64,000 nucleotides of DNA from Climacium dendroides (lineage: Eukaryota > Streptophyta > Bryopsida > Hypnales > Climaciaceae): the NCBI GenBank assembly GCA_950106755.1, contig OX467083.1, positions 17,293,029 to 17,357,028 on the forward strand. The letters run 5' to 3'. Shown piece by piece: positions 35,501 to 45,820 of the stretch. Within the stretch, counting starts at the first letter, position 1, and each line of letters opens with the position of its first letter. The notes beneath the pieces are model-generated. The model saw only the letters and a program-made list of their open reading frames with translations, was not told the origin of the DNA and ran no database searches. A program made the translations under genes and the position numbers.

Positions 35501-38459
35501 ACAAGACAGCCACAACGTCAAGTTCCAAGTTCATCACCCAGAGCCAAGAAACCCCTAAACCAACAGGAGACTAAAGTTCACTCTATAATTGGATTCGTCA
35601 CCTTTCATTCATGCAAACATCACTAAAAGAAGTGCAAAATCACAATTCTGACGGGCTGATCAAGGATTGCTAGGATTTTTTACTCAAGTTTGATAAGTTT
35701 AAAAAAAGGTCTTAAAATTAGCCTTAAAATTTCAGAATATCAGAAACTTACCAGATCGGTTGAACCAAGCTCAACCACCCCCTCCATAGTTGGCACACAT
35801 AAGATAGTCTGCCACATGAAAACCGATGAGAATCAGCTGTACGCTCACCTAGTATTTCTCAATCAAAAAACAGACCACTTTTGCAGCGCAGGAGTCCATC
35901 AGGCGAGTGAAGCAGTGTCTTGGAAGTTCATAAACGACAAACCAATCACAATTACGAATATATGTACTTACGCCATACCTGAATTCCGGCCATCTGTTCT
36001 TGGGAAGGACAAAATGCAACCACAAAACCGACAAACAAATCTTTATGAGTATTATTATAGAACCTTCACCTGTATTCGTCCCTAGTACACCCATACTCTA
36101 CGACCAAATATCACAATCTCCAATCCTTTGAACTCCTATCAGAGAAATAATCTGCATAATCCACCATAAACTAAAGAAAATCTAAACATGTGAATGCATT
36201 ACTCTACTCACTCAGCACGGGCATCAAAGAGCAAAAATATATGTTCCAAGACGGCACATGATCCTATATATTTGAATAGATATAGGTTGATACTACGTGC
36301 ACTGCGTATCTGAAGCCACGTATCTGAAAGAGTAGATCCATGAATCTCACCTTCGCTAAATTAGCTCGTGTGCAGACTTGATTAGAGGCCTTATCAGCTT
36401 GTTCTAGCCATTGGTAGTGGCCAGATGCCAATGCCTGACCAGGAGTACTACATCCAACATAAAACATCGAACCGATCAGGATTCTCCACGGAGTAACTCA
36501 TGCGTCTTGATCTGCATGCACCTACAAATTGAGAAACAGTCTAACCGGTAATAAGGAAGGGAGCAGCAGGACCGAGAAAAACATACCCCACCCCGTGCGC
36601 AAACGAATGAGCCATAGAAACAAGGTAAAACCACTCCGTGTCTGAGACGTCGTCAGTACCATCATCATCTGGGCACGAAACAAGCGCCTGCAGCTCCCGA
36701 AGCACTTTCTTCCGTTGTAACTGATGCTCTTCCGTTTGCGTTTGCCTTGGCTCAACGAAATCGCTCTCTCTGGGACCCTTGTAATACCCATCGCCCCAAC
36801 CCAACATTCTGCCACAATGACAAGGTCGCACATGTTCCATCAAGATTAAAACCGTTAGGGACCTGATCCCGTTTCCTCTACTGAACGATCTTACCAACAG
36901 CAACTCACCGATTCATACACTTGCTTGGCTAACAAATTAGCAAGGCTGTAAGCTTCACTTGGCTAACTGTCTATGGTCACTGATCTTTGAATGTGATCTG
37001 TGAATCGAAATGGGGTTGCCTACTGTCACCTAGTGGTCTACAACTTTCCACTTTGAATGATAGCATAAAAATCATACACAATTGCAAAAATTTGATCTGA
37101 ACAGATTTTTCACTTGTGCTCAAAATGGTAGCCAAAAAATCAAACTCCTACACATGCTAAATGCTTTAATTGATGCAAAGACCCCCCTACCTTAATACCA
37201 AAAGTGCCATTCAAGGCAGCCCCATTATCAGTGAATAAAAAGAGAACAAATCCCTAACATTCTTCGGCCCCGCCTGCACCAACTAGTACCAACTAAGTAG
37301 CACCAAATAGCTAACTGGAATTCCCTACTAAATGCCTGCTCCGCCCAATGTGAACAAATTGGTGCTTACTTCTGCTAACTAAATTGCAATGCAATTTGAT
37401 CTCCAGCGAGCTAACTCGAAAGCAAAAGTCCCCATTGCTGGTAGTTACCTTCCAACTACTTACTGAAGCTTAATACCCAAGTAAGATAATAGGCGCGAAT
37501 TGGAATATGAACCAGAAATAGGGTTGCCTTCCACTTCAAAATGAGGACCAAGTAAAATCTTGAATTATTGATACATTACTGACCTTCCAAAATCGTCACT
37601 GAACTTCATCACGACCTCTTTAATCCAACTGCTTGGAGTCCCAAAATAACAACTACAGCATAGTTTGACTGTGTAACAAGTGAACTACAGTCAATGATAG
37701 TTCGGCAAGTGTGCAGAATATTCCAGAATGTTACTGTAGAAAAGGCCATATTACAGAGGTCTGAGTATACTATCGAATAATAAGTATAGACCTTAAAAAC
37801 AAGCTAATAATAGCCTCGTTCACCACACTGCTCTAAAAGATTGGCATTAGGCAATAACACCTTCTCTCAATAAACAATGCCCTACTTTAGAGGATCCTCA
37901 ATGCAACACTGCACAATTGACCCCTAAAGAATATCAATGGTACAGAACCTCTATCACAAAGCTAACAGATAAAGTCCTTCATTGATTTGCTTAACAGGGC
38001 AAGTGTAGAGGGTTGCATTGAGGATGCTCTTAATGCACTACTCTAATGCGCATAAAAATACTCTGCTTGTGCCCCAGTCCATCGTCAGGCAGAATTTCTA
38101 CGCAAAAATGTCAAAAAAAAAAAGACATCAAAATCAGAAAACCAGATCAGTAAAGCGAAAACTTACGACTCCCCGTTCGGCGCCATCGAGAGCTGCCAAA
38201 AGATACCATAAGTCCAATTCTCGATGGACTCCTCCACCAGCGTGTGCAGCCTTCGCTGCAGCAGCGAGTCCGTCGGCTCCGGCCCTGCCGCACCCCCAGT
38301 CGCCAGCGCTCCGTCGTCCTGCGCTTCATAACTATTCGGAATCCCGTAGCCTCCAATAAACGCCTCGATCATCAACGGGTCCGTAGCGTCCCATAAGTTC
38401 GGGAGCGCCATCTCCATCATCGCTCCTCCTCCTAACCCTTGCTGGTCCTCCCCTAACAT
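32506..38459 (-). CDS. MYC2: MYC2-type bHLH transcription factor (subgroup IIIe), 746 aa, 7 exons
   Basis: Exons on the minus strand are 38459-38167, 36808-36587, 36447-36351, 35808-35752, 35419-34400, 33693-33283 and 32646-32506. All introns are GT-AG and the frame stays open (2241 nt). Residues 19-34 ([16 protein letters not shown]) match the N-terminal conserved motif of MYC2/3/4. The bHLH-MYC_N domain follows, with WTYGIFWQ (82-89), [10 protein letters not shown] (100-109), TEWFYLVSM and [10 protein letters not shown] basic RKRGRK (519-524) precedes the bHLH at about 534-590, with the E-box contacts H535, E539 and R543 in HVQAERQRR. The intron at codon 563 falls in the loop, before [14 protein letters not shown]. 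An ACT-like C-terminus ends in exon 7. Known role of the family: G-box-binding activator of jasmonate responses, held by JAZ and working through MED25. The loss of about five residues before TILCVP (exon 3/4 joint) relative to relatives leaves exon 4 slightly uncertain. Confidence 0.9.
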
Positions 38460-38474
38460 GTGAGCTTTTAGTCG

Positions 38475-38512
38475 CTTCTTCTTCTCCTTCTTCTTCTTCT
38501 ACTTCTTTTACT
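38475..38512 (-). repeat. GAA-rich tract in the MYC 5'UTR
   Basis: Just upstream of the start codon the minus strand reads an imperfect (GAA)n run (the plus strand shows repeated ctt). Such purine-rich leader microsatellites are common in plant 5'UTRs. The ATG at 38459 is chosen because the MYC N-terminal motif follows directly in frame. Confidence 0.6.
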
Positions 38513-38946
38513 ATCCAGCAGTAACAACCCCCGACCTGCCAGGGCGTTGCCAAGGTCCTCAAGCCTTACCCTAAACCTCGCCATCGCCAGCTCGAAAAAC
38601 GCCCGTTCCGCTTCATCTCTGCACCATTCTTCCCGAAATCGGTCTCAAATTAGAGATATGAACGAAAGCATTCCGAGGGAAGAGGATTGGGCGGCTGGTG
38701 AATGGTCATGGCAATGGGAAGCGATGGCGGTAGAGCGATGCCCGCACCACTGTGAACGCTGGAACTGGTAAGCTCACAGTAAAGGGTAAGGGCGGGGAGC
38801 AGAGGCCGACCTTGCCTGAAGCTCATATATGTATTTTGGTATTATACGTATATATGGCAGTATATACGACAGACGTCGTGGAACGTATGACTCCGTCGTT
38901 TGATTTGGATGAGAAAGTCCGGGGAGGATGGATGATTTCTAAACAG

Positions 38947-38952
38947 CACGTG
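38947..38952 (-). promoter_or_regulatory. G-box (CACGTG) upstream of the MYC2-like gene
   Basis: A perfect palindromic G-box lies 488 bp upstream of the start codon, in the GC-richer proximal promoter. MYC2-type proteins bind this hexamer, so it is compatible with autoregulation. The sequence alone does not show use. TATA-like words on the minus strand lie between it and the gene (around 38825-38865). Confidence 0.4.
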
Positions 38953-38959
38953 GAGCTCG

Positions 38960-39876
38960 TGGCTTGGAGAAAATTCGTTTATTCGTTCCGTACTTGCGGT
39001 AAAGGGCTTGCACTGTCGCAGTGACAAATGGCTGCACCGGCACATGTTCACAACGTGACGAGGGAAGTCTGTTCACCAGACTACGGCCCATTAGGGGCGG
39101 GTTTAAACATTTATAAGGTAAAAGGTAAGTACTAGGTACACCCAAAGCCGCCACTTTTTTGCTACTGAACCTATTTTCTATTATTAGACTGGTCAAATTT
39201 TCATATGTTTTTTGATGGCAAGTGAAAGGAGGTTCCAACGCACCAAAGAATGTGGCATTTGGATATTGTATGCAAAAGTTATTAAAGAACAAAGTTTGGT
39301 TCTAATAGTGTTTCTTTCACATAGGTACAGAACTGATTTTGGAGATGTACATATAGTATAGATGGTGGTTTAAGGTCAGTGTCACATTTGGGTGCACCTA
39401 CCTTATATGGTAGAGGTACCGATTCCTAACTAGAGCCCCATGAGCAATCAATAGGGTGTGTTAATTTGGAGAGGTTGGGACTCATTTATGTTTTTTTAAT
39501 ATTTTAAAAGGTTACAAAAAGTTTCCATGTTTGATTGGTTGTCACAAGAAATAAAGCATGCCATATTTTCTGTGCTGCTATAAGTAGCCTCCAATTTGTT
39601 AGTGAGCAATTTTGGATGACTTTAAGCATTGGCCATGGGTCAACAAGAACTTTGGCCTTTCAAAAATCATAGAAATTTCACTTTCAGTGCAAAAATTACC
39701 ATACTTTTGCAATCCCCATCATTTATGATACTGCACCTCATGCAATATTTGCTTCACCTTCTACTACTCCTCATCGTGTCCCAAATCCCTTATTTGATCA
39801 ACTATGGGTGTCTTTATTATAATTGAGCATTGTTCCAATATGGGTTTTTTTTTTGTTATGTGGCCTTTCTTTTTAA
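38960..39876. other. Upstream region of the MYC gene, no further gene
   Basis: After the promoter the sequence turns AT-rich. Open frames on either strand (38939-39292, 38752-39024) have no domain resemblance and fall in non-coding DNA. A small plus-strand frame at 39629-39826 is likewise unsupported. Confidence 0.4.
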
Positions 39877-40732
39877 CCCTTAATTGTTTGAGGTAGATGT
39901 TTGGGATCAAATGGATGACAAAATCTTTTAGTGTAGGATTAAAGTGTAATTATTCATCCTCTAAATTTTGTGTGAAAAAGAGAGGTCTTTTATAGTACTT
40001 TGACTTCCAATGAGTTTTTTTTTTTAAACCAATGATTCTCATCATCACAAAGTTTAGACCCTATAGTTTGTCAACAATTATCATGTGATTATCATTGTTT
40101 CCTAGGTTCATACATTAATTACAATTTATCGCAATGTACGGGGAGTACCAGCATTTAGTTGCGAGCTAGCTAGTTGATTTTGAGAATTTCCAAATGAGGT
40201 AGAAAAGTTTAGGAAGTGGTTCCAAATGAAAAAACAAGATTTTCGGAAATGGACCGGTCAAGAAAAAAAAATTAGCTATTTTGCCATCCGCCCTAGGAAT
40301 ATGTAGGAAAATTACCAATTTATATGCCTTTTTTATGGCAAGTAATCGCCCGGGTACATGCTTTTTCGAAAATATTTTTGACATGTATATAGAATTTTTT
40401 TTAATATACTCAATGTGTTCTTGGGACTTGGGAGTTGGGAACTTGGGATTTCCAAAATCCAAAGAAGAAAAATAGTAATTAGTAAAGTCTGCATAGTAAA
40501 GTAAGTAAGTGAGTTAATGATATTGACTAATTTATGAATTCTGAAGTGCTGCAAAAGTGAAAAATACTCGTTGGTATTTGGTAACCTCCGTTGCTGTCAA
40601 GTCTGTCTGTGCTTAGTGTGTTGTGATTGTTGTCAATTACATACACATGATAGCCGGCGCTTCTCAAGGGTTTAGGGTTTATTCTCTTTTAAAAATTTTG
40701 CCTCCTCATTGGCGCACTCAATCGCTCAAGCG

Positions 40733-40970
40733 CTCACTCGCTGGCTCATGCAGTAACTCAATTGCGTGAAACTCACACTTGTCTCCCACAGCAGCGGAGC
40801 AGCCTCTTGCCCTTTCCTCACTCACTCGTTGGCTCATGCAATAACTGAATTGCGTAAAACTCACACTCTATCTCTCACAACAGCGGAGTAGCCTCTCACC
40901 TTCTTGCTCACTCGTTAGCTCATGCAGTAACTCAGTTGCATGAAATTCACCCTCGCTCACCTCGTTGACT
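40733..40970 (+). repeat. Tandem repeat, 86-88-bp unit, ~2.7 copies, 5' of the transposase
   Basis: Units start with ctcactcg at 40733, 40821 and 40907. Each continues 'ctcatgca(g)taactca' and 'gtgaaactcac', and the first two reach 'acagcggag(c/t)agcct'. They lie between the left terminal repeat and the transposase start and are GC-richer than their surroundings. Position suggests a leader or subterminal/promoter array of the hAT element. Two telomere-like words (ggtttagggttta, about 40670) lie just upstream. Confidence 0.7.
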
Positions 40971-41421
40971 TCATAGAGCTTTCTGAATATCTTTTATGAG
41001 TTTCGTGACTTTCGTCTACTTCTTTTCATTTTCGGTGCAAGCCGCGAAGCCACGGGCATTGTGGAATGCGGACTGTGGACTTGCGACATTGTCTCTCTTC
41101 AATTTAGATTTCTCTTCAAAAGTTCTCGTCAATTTGGTGATCGGTTGATCGCTTTAGAAGCCATCGTGACTGCTGCGCTTTTGGGTGTGTTTTGGAAATC
41201 AAGTACACTTGTCGCCTTGTCCCTTCATCTTCGTGTACTATGAATTTTGTTTATGTTGGTTGCATGTTTTTTGAACCTTTAGATTTTTGAAATTTACTTC
41301 CCTGCTTTTGGGGTGGGATGATCACATGCTCAGTTGTTCTTATCGTTTTCTGATCTTATTCTTTGGGTTCTCAAATCATCTGGTACCTTGGTTTTCCGTT
41401 GAGATTTGTGTGGCAGTTTCC

Positions 41422-43695
41422 ATGGCAAAGCGGCAGAGGAGCATTCATGACAGCTATTTTTCCAAATCGAGGGAAATGGACTCAAAGGAGTTTCCATCCT
41501 TCACCAAAAGCTCCAGATTGAGCAAAACTATAAGTACAAATCTCACTTCCCCTTCCCATGTAGAACTTGCACAGGTTTTGTAGAAAGAAGGGTGATCGAC
41601 CTAGTTTCCTTGGCTAGAGTTCTTTGCCGAGGTGGGGAAACTATTCTGTAAAGTTTGTATGGAGAAAGGAGGCCACTCGGCATACGCCAAAGAAGGTTCA
41701 AAAAACTTCAAAGTTAGTGTTTTCATGGATCATGGAAGATCAAATGAGCACCGCTGCCTTGCCTGGGCATGCAACAGTGGTGGAAAAACGATAGAAAAAG
41801 CAATTCTCAGTGGCCAGCGTATTTATAACGAGGCCCTGCATACTCTTTTTTGAGTGGCCTACTTCACAGGGAAGCAGTCACTACCTTATGCAAAATTCCC
41901 TGCTTTATGCAAATTGTTGTTGTTTGTCAAGGCTCCAATCACTGTTAGCATGTACCAAGATGAAAAAGTTTGCGACGATTTTATTTGGTGCCTTTTTGTT
42001 GTAATCCAGAAGCAGATTCTCTAAAGGATTCGAAATTCACGTTTCTTTGGCATTATGATTGACGAGTCGACAGATATTAGTACCATAGGCCATCTTGTCA
42101 TATTCGCAACCATTGTAGAAGAAGGTTTGCCTCTTACCATTTTTCTAGGACTATTGCAGTTGCAAGGCAGAAAAAAGGACGCTGCCACCATTTTTGATTG
42201 TATCATCTCTCAGTTGCAGCTATGGAGTCTTGATCTTTGTAAATTTGTGGCCTTCAACAACAATGGAGCAAGCACGATGGTGGGCTCCTAGGGCAGTGTT
42301 GCAACAAGGATAAAAAACGAGGTGAACTAATTCCTTTTGTCTTGTCATTGCGTGGCTCACCGAACTAACCTTGCAACCCTAGATGCTTCCAAGGCACCAG
42401 ATTGTAAGGTTTTGTCTAATCAAATTGATTTGTTGTTGAATTCAATTTCTTCCTTATTAATAAGTCCAGTAAAAAGAAGTAGGCTCTCACGGCCTTGCAA
42501 GAGCAATTGTTTGATTTTAAGAAAACAATGAAATAGTATCATAAGATCCGTTGGTTGAGTCGTTGGCAGTCAGTCACAGCTTTATGTGATTCACTTGAAA
42601 CGGTACTTGCCTTCTTCAAACAAGTGGACGGTAAGGATGCAAGTCAGGCAGTGGCTCTGTTAGATAAGCTAGGGCAGTTTAAGTTTGTTTACATCTTGTT
42701 TTTTTTGGCTGACATTCTTCACTCTCTAACTATATTGTCTAGGATTTTCCAACTGAAGTTTGTTAATGTCATAACAATAGGTAGTATTGTTCGCACTGAG
42801 ATTGCTCAAATTCGCATGATGTTTATTGTGGACTCATGTGGTTTGAATGTTGATGTGTTCAACGAGTGCACTGGTTATCACGTCTTGCATGACTATGGTC
42901 CACATGGCGGTTACCTGGAGAGACTGCAGTCTCAGCTGAAAGATAATATGTTTCATGATTTTCAATTGCAGCAATCCAGGTTGGGTTTTGACCTTGAGGA
43001 GGCGTTGGCATTTCAAAAAAACTTTGCTGAGGCGGTTTGTGCTGGCCTAGAAGCGCGTTTTAGGGATAATGATGTGATTTCTTGTTTCAAAATCCTAAAT
43101 CCTACTAACATGCCATTAAAACAAGTGGGCTTGCAGAATTGGTGCATTTATGAATTGGAGACTCTACTGCAGCATTATGGAGTAGACTGGTCGCACTTAG
43201 GTTTTTTTCTCCCTCCTCTTGTAGATCAAGTAGCTTGTAAGCGTGAATTCCTTGCCTTCAAACTCCAATGCACCACGGAATGGGGAGAAAAAAATTCCAG
43301 GGATTTGTAGCATGATTACTTGAAATCATGCTTTACAAACTTGGTATCCTAACCTTCTTGTTCTTGCTGAATTAGCTCGTGTGCAATGTGTTTTCACAGC
43401 AACTTGTGAGCATACTTTTAATGTGCAGAATTTGATCAAAACTTGAATTAGAAACAGGTTGGGCAGCAAGAACTTAGAAGCAATGCTGCGAATTGCACTA
43501 AAAGGCCTTGAGGAGGAGGTAGACTATATTATTAGTGATGTCATTCCTATTTGGAAGAATGACACAAAGTATCGGTTTTTGTTTGCTAATCCATCTTCTT
43601 ACTTGAATTCTCCAAGTGGACCTACTGTGAGTGATGCATCTTGTTCGTCTGGTGCTCTTGCTCTTGATACTGACAGCAGTGGTATGCAACTTTCT
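41422..43695 (+). pseudogene. hAT-family transposase pseudogene (BED/DUF4371-like)
   Basis: A decayed ORF starts at ATG 41422 (MAKRQRSIHDSYFSK). It holds a zinc-finger-like start (LFCKVCMEKGGHSAYAK...HGRSNEHRCLAW), then the DUF4371-type core (MIDESTDISTIGHLVIF, FLGLLQLQGRKKDAATIFDCI, FNNNGASTMVG, CHCVAHRTNLA). A middle region at 42555-43310 is still open over 250 codons (RWQSVTALCDSLETVL, DVISCFKILNP). The C-terminal hAT dimerisation segment is VQCVFTATCEHTFNVQNLIKT then IRNRLGSKNLEAMLRIAL. The Asp of DESTD is kept. At least six stops (for example near 41580, 41852, 42022, 42288 and 43310) and several frameshifts make it non-functional. The nearest family style is the ZNF862/KRAB-like hAT group rather than Ac/Tam3. 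Confidence 0.75.
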
Positions 43696-44366
43696 TGACT
43701 TGTAGAACTAACCAAACTAACAAGCCTCTAGAAAATACTTGGACCCTTTTTGGATCCTTATATTTTCTGAAGGCTACATCCTTGGCCCTAAGATGGTAGG
43801 GGCTTTGCCAGGTCCAACCCCTGCCAAGGATACTTGAACTATAGAAAATAAGAAGTGAAAGCCAAATACACTTTAAAACAAAAAAAATGTTGAGTGAATT
43901 AAAATCCACCACCAAAATGCAAAACCGACCACATTTTTGACATTTAGAAAAATGACAAACTGAAAAAAAAGTTGTCGGCTAATTACCTAAATCCTTTAGG
44001 AAATGGGGGATGAAAATTGATAAAATTTACATCCTTTAGGTTCACTTTTGGATAAAATTTGAAAAATCTGAGTTAGCTTGAAGAAGCTCGGAAATTGTCC
44101 GTTTTCTGTACAGAACTTTCCGAACTGTGATTTATCGCATTGTTACGATGCAATTGCAAGTAATGCATTGTAACAATGTGATAACAATGCGAAGTAATGC
44201 ATTGTAATAATGTGATAAATTGTAATTAATATGCGAAACCATGAAACAACAATAACCACATGATAATTGTTGACAAACCGTAGGGTCTAAACTTTGTGAT
44301 GATAGTATCAAAATGGATGATTTCCACGGTCACTAGTTTGTTGTTTAAAGGTTAAGAAGGTTTTAA

Positions 44367-44588
44367 CCTATAAATAATGCTCTAGTCGTTCTTTAGCCTA
44401 TAAATGACAAAGAATCCTTCTATATGGTACAAAAAATACAATTATTCATCTTCCAAATGTAGTATGAAAAGAAAAATTCTTCTACAATAGTTTGACTTCT
44501 AATTAGTACTTTTGGATTTTTTTTAACCAATGGTTCACAGAATACCAAAATGGATGGTTTTTACGATCACTAGTCCATCCTTTAAAGA
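44367..44588. mobile_element. piggyBac-type MITE, copy 2
   Basis: Starts TTAA-CCTATAAAT (TTAA 44363-44366) and ends CTTTAAAG-AATAA, a decayed GGG-TTAA. It is 222 bp long, like the other two copies. Shared interior words are 'aattattcatctt', 'agtttgacttct', 'acttttggatttttttt', 'aaccaatggttcaca' and 'ccaaaatggat'. It lies 11 bp after the right TTAA of copy 1, so two insertions are almost adjacent. Confidence 0.55.
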
Positions 44589-44604
44589 ATAAGAAGGTTT
44601 TTGA

Positions 44605-45225
44605 GTTTTCTTGCTCTTTTATTTAGGGGCTCAAATTTAAGTTGGGCAATTTTGAGTATGCAATTTTTGTATGTATTGGCTCTATATGCAGACAAAATGA
44701 GGTTTTGGAAGCATTATGGCGGTAGTGTGCAAGGCTATGATTACAATCTTGCATTTTTAAGCACATTTTACCCACTTTTTTGTATAAGCTTGAAGTTGTC
44801 CACTTTTTTTATGCAATTGGGCAATATATTATTTTAAAAAATATTAAATTGTCCTTTGGTGGTGCATATGTGGCAAATGTGTATACGTATATAAAGGTTG
44901 TGATTGGCCCTTGAATTCCAAGGCCTATTTATTGTCCAAAATAGGGACAACTTCTACATTGAGGATCTCTGCAGTGTTCACACGCATCTACATTCCCCAT
45001 TATTAAATTGTGGCTAATCTTTGGTTGGATTTTGTTTAAAGTGAAAAGAATATTTTGGATTTTTTTCTTATGTATTTCATAGGCACTTGAAGAATAAGCT
45101 ATGAATTTTTGAAAGAGTTAAAACGAGTGTTTCTTAAATCGGCCTTCTAAATCTCTTTGGAATAATGGAAGTACATTTTATAGAAGAATCTATAGGGGAA
45201 CAATTTTGGAAAAAGGGGTCACAAT
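44605..45225. other. Gene-free stretch
   Basis: Contains a 78-codon open frame (44601-44837) with hydrophobic composition and no recognised domain, most likely fortuitous. Nothing else recognised. Confidence 0.4.
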
Positions 45226-45811
45226 CCTGGGAGGTGCACTATAAGGAAGTTCATGGGTGAGAAGTGACCAAATTTTGGACCCCCTATATTATATCCTAAA
45301 ATTTTATTTTTTTTCTAAAAAAAAAATATGAATAGATTTTCCTACTTTGAAAGTTTATGTTCTAAATTATTGGTATTTTTTATGTTAATAATAATTAGTT
45401 ACAAAATTTAGAAGAAAAAAGATACATTGTGAAGCTAAAAATAACTTTCACACCCCTATATTATAATAAAAAAATTTGAAAAATGAAAAAAAAATTCTAT
45501 AAAATATCTTTCTACTGAAAGTTTATTTTGGCTGAATATTGATACAATAGTCATCTTCATGTGATCTCTATAAATATTTTAGTTGAAAAATATGCCAATT
45601 TAGTTCATTTTTCAATCCTTTCCAGACAATATATCACAAGTTATTTAAGATTGAAATTTTTGGCAATAGAAACCTATAGACATTGTTAAACAAAGCTCAA
45701 AATTGTAGGTTGAAATTATAGTTTATTAGAAAGTAATTAGGAAAAGTAAAAATGAGTAGTTAGGGTTTGGTCACTTCTCACCCATGAACTTCCTTTGTAG
45801 TGCACCTCCAA
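45226..45811. mobile_element. 586-bp TIR element, Mutator-like by its target duplication
   Basis: Both ends carry about 45-bp inverted repeats: the left end begins CCTGGGAGGTGCACTA and contains 'gaagttcatgggtgagaagt', and the right end is the complement. The 9-bp word GGTCACAAT flanks it on both sides (45217-45225 and 45812-45820). An 8-11-bp target duplication with long TIRs fits Mutator-like (MULE) non-autonomous elements. The interior is AT-rich and non-coding. Ends and duplication are well preserved, suggesting relatively recent insertion. Confidence 0.75.
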
Positions 45812-45820
45812 GGTCACAAT

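Larger units (their letters stand above)
40041..44303 (+). mobile_element. 4.26-kb hAT-type transposon with ~96-bp terminal inverted repeats
   Basis: 40041-40136 and 44206-44303 are inverted copies of each other (roughly 85-90% by eye). The outermost bases are ATCATCACAAAG and its exact complement, and both arms contain 'tgtcaacaattatcatgtg'. Outside these ends the flanks are the two halves of a piggyBac-type MITE, which fixes the element's boundaries independently. Inside lie a 5' region with ~87-bp tandem repeats (40733-40970), a broken hAT transposase (41422-43695) and, next to the right arm, two 33-bp-spaced copies of 'agtaatgcattgta' (44158 and 44191). An 8-bp target duplication, normal for hAT, is no longer clear. 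Terminal repeats this long are unusual for hAT elements. Confidence 0.6.
39877..44351. mobile_element. piggyBac-type MITE, copy 1, split by the hAT element
   Basis: Left part 39877-40040 and right part 44304-44351 together make about 212 bp that align along their length with the copies at 44367-44588 and 58154-58376. The left terminus reads TTAA-CCCTTAA (TTAA at 39873-39876). The right terminus is TTTAAAGG-TTAA (TTAA at 44352-44355). TTAA target duplications and CCC/GGG ends are hallmarks of piggyBac elements. The interior is non-coding. The copy is interrupted at 40040/44304 by the 4.26-kb element. Confidence 0.6.

Noticed and set aside
35849..36094. Alternative MYC exon with [13 protein letters not shown]
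   Set aside because: Superficial resemblance to the AKIQTVVC segment, but no fitting splice sites. The exon at 35808-35752 (TILCVP...VVELGSTD) matches the family and has clean GT-AG borders.
38018..39024. Plus-strand open frames opposite the MYC exon 1 and promoter
   Set aside because: Antisense shadows of GC-rich coding and leader sequence; Arg/Pro/Ala-rich without any domain.
40665..40682. Telomere-like words (ggtttagggttta)
   Set aside because: Fewer than two repeat units; a telo-box-like motif at most, not an interstitial telomere.
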